A DNA stretch of 32,774 bases from Paracoccaceae bacterium (lineage in GTDB: Bacteria; Pseudomonadota; Alphaproteobacteria; Rhodobacterales; Rhodobacteraceae): contig JAKVCP010000032.1 in assembly GCA_022448925.1 (NCBI GenBank), positions 1 to 32,774 on the forward strand, read 5' to 3'. Below are positions 31,849 through 32,774 of this stretch, piece by piece. The notes beneath the pieces are model-generated. The model ran no database searches, was not told the DNA's origin, and saw nothing but the letters and a program-made list of their open reading frames with translations. Both the position numbers and the translations under genes were made by a program. Positions within the stretch are counted from its first letter, which is position 1. Every line of letters begins with the position of its first letter.

Positions 31849-32774
31849 TCAGCCCTGATATCCAAAGAGGCGCGGCAACCAAAGAACAATATCTGGAACG
31901 AGTATCATCACCAGCAGCGCCGCCAAAAGAATGCCTAGAAAGGCCCAGATCTCGCCAATGATCTCTTTCAGTGGAATACCTGTCACTGCATTGATCACAA
32001 ACAATAAAATCCCATATGGTGGGGTTATCAAGCCGATCATCGCGTTCACGACGATCAAGACGCCGAAATGAACCAGATCGATCCCAAGCGCCTTGCAGGT
32101 CGGAATGAACAGCGGCACGATCACCAGAATGATCACCGTTGCGTCAAGAATACAGCCAAGCAGCAAAACCAACAGGTTGACGATAATCAGGAACAGAAGT
32201 GGGCTGACATTGGCGCCATCCAGCACCGCCGAGATCGATTGCGGTATGTTTTCCTGGATCACGACATATGTCAGGATCATCGAAGCGCCGATCACAAGAC
32301 CGACCGATGCGGCAGAGCGGGCACTTTCGACAAAAACATCGTAGAGCGTGCGCAGCTTCAGCGCCCGGTAGAGACCAGCCGCAACGATCAGCGCGTAAAG
32401 CGCAGCAATGGCCGCCGCCTCAGTCGGCGTGGTAAAGCCCGAGTAGATGCCAGCCAGAAGGATCACCGGCATCAGCAAAGCCGGCGTCGCCTTGACTGTG
32501 ATCGCAGGCAGCTCGCGAAGCGGCACGGCATCTTCCTGCCCAAAGCCACGGCGATGAGAAATGAACGTGTTCATGCCCATAAGAACCCCGCCCATCACCA
32601 GCCCCGGCACGATCCCCGCCAGAAACAGATTGCCGATCGACGCATTTGACACCAAAGCGTAAAGCACCATCGGAATTGAAGGCGGAATGATCGGGCCAAT
32701 GGTCGCCGTGGCGGCGGTGATCGCGGCGGCGTATCCCCGCGTGTACCGGCCCGACTTCACCATCATGTCGATGA
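31849..32774 (-). CDS. dctM: TRAP transporter large permease DctM, 5' end cut by the window
   Basis: The C-terminal roughly 308 residues of a DctM-type permease. The coding frame continues unbroken to the window edge (in-frame codons for Ile-Asp precede the first visible Met), so the ATG at 32766 is internal. ATIGPIIPPSIPMVLYAL is the conserved DctM loop, followed by at least eight hydrophobic segments, and GILLFVINAVTGIPLKEI lies near the end. It would work with a small DctQ subunit and a periplasmic DctP binding protein encoded beyond the window. It is the first visible gene of the right-end catabolic operon and stops 3 bases before the dehydrogenase gene, so the importer and the enzymes are co-expressed. 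Confidence 0.93.
   Translation of the reverse strand, partial: IDMMVKSGRYTRGYAAAITAATATIGPIIPPSIPMVLYALVSNASIGNLFLAGIVPGLVMGGVLMGMNTFISHRRGFGQEDAVPLRELPAITVKATPALLMPVILLAGIYSGFTTPTEAAAIAALYALIVAAGLYRALKLRTLYDVFVESARSAASVGLVIGASMILTYVVIQENIPQSISAVLDGANVSPLLFLIIVNLLVLLLGCILDATVIILVIVPLFIPTCKALGIDLVHFGVLIVVNAMIGLITPPYGILLFVINAVTGIPLKEIIGEIWAFLGILLAALLVMILVPDIVLWLPRLFGYQG

Overview
The window is about 60% GC and gene-dense. It most likely comes from a marine alphaproteobacterium of the Rhodobacterales (Roseobacter type). This is inferred from the gene content: two TRAP transporters (one TAXI type with a fused permease), an alphaproteobacterial-style iol cluster, several Gfo/Idh/MocA dehydrogenases, a BKACE gene beside a decayed dimethylglycine-dehydrogenase-like gene, and XdhC/MobA-like and DUF2478 genes. 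It reads as a carbohydrate and cyclitol catabolic region. No tRNA, rRNA, CRISPR array or insertion sequence was seen.

Layout. (1) 1-2166, plus strand: an AGE-family sugar isomerase and a class I methyltransferase. (2) 2163-6932, minus strand: a myo-inositol catabolic operon transcribed iolD, an unknown 82-codon ORF, iolC, iolB, iolJ, joined mostly by ATGA overlaps. (3) 7049-10242, plus strand, divergent from iolD: Gfo/Idh/MocA dehydrogenase, IolE-like TIM barrel, second Gfo/Idh/MocA dehydrogenase. A LacI-family regulator converges on it (10239-11246). A perfect 16-bp palindrome lies between the two divergent units, and a degenerate copy lies upstream of the regulator gene. (4) 11421-13377: a VOC metalloprotein, a 2-keto-3-deoxygluconate kinase and a Dabb protein. 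(5) 20290 down to 13670, minus strand: RpiR regulator, TAXI binding protein, fused TRAP permease, universal stress protein, then XdhC and a MobA-like nucleotidyltransferase. Two palindromes precede the rpiR gene. (6) 20820-24580, plus strand: a pseudogene of a DMGDH/GcvT-type oxidoreductase, then BKACE (DUF849), a class III aminotransferase and DUF2478. (7) 25177-26691: a UxaA-type altronate dehydratase. (8) 32774 down to 26845, minus strand: TRAP DctM (cut by the window end), Gfo/Idh/MocA dehydrogenase, an unknown 218-aa possibly cupin-like protein, another Gfo/Idh/MocA dehydrogenase, and a two-domain QuiC1-like 3-dehydroshikimate dehydratase.

How they work together. IolE-like, IolD, IolB, IolC and IolJ would take an inosose to malonate semialdehyde and dihydroxyacetone phosphate. 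One or both dehydrogenases of the divergent operon probably supply the inosose. iolA is not in the window. UxaA and KdgK, although apart, form two consecutive steps of hexuronate breakdown. The minus-strand operon at the right end repeats the logic of the inositol side operon: two Gfo/Idh/MocA dehydrogenases plus one TIM-barrel dehydratase, here with its own TRAP importer and an unknown small protein. That operon is the best candidate in the window for an undescribed catabolic route, probably for a quinate-like or cyclitol-like carbocycle.
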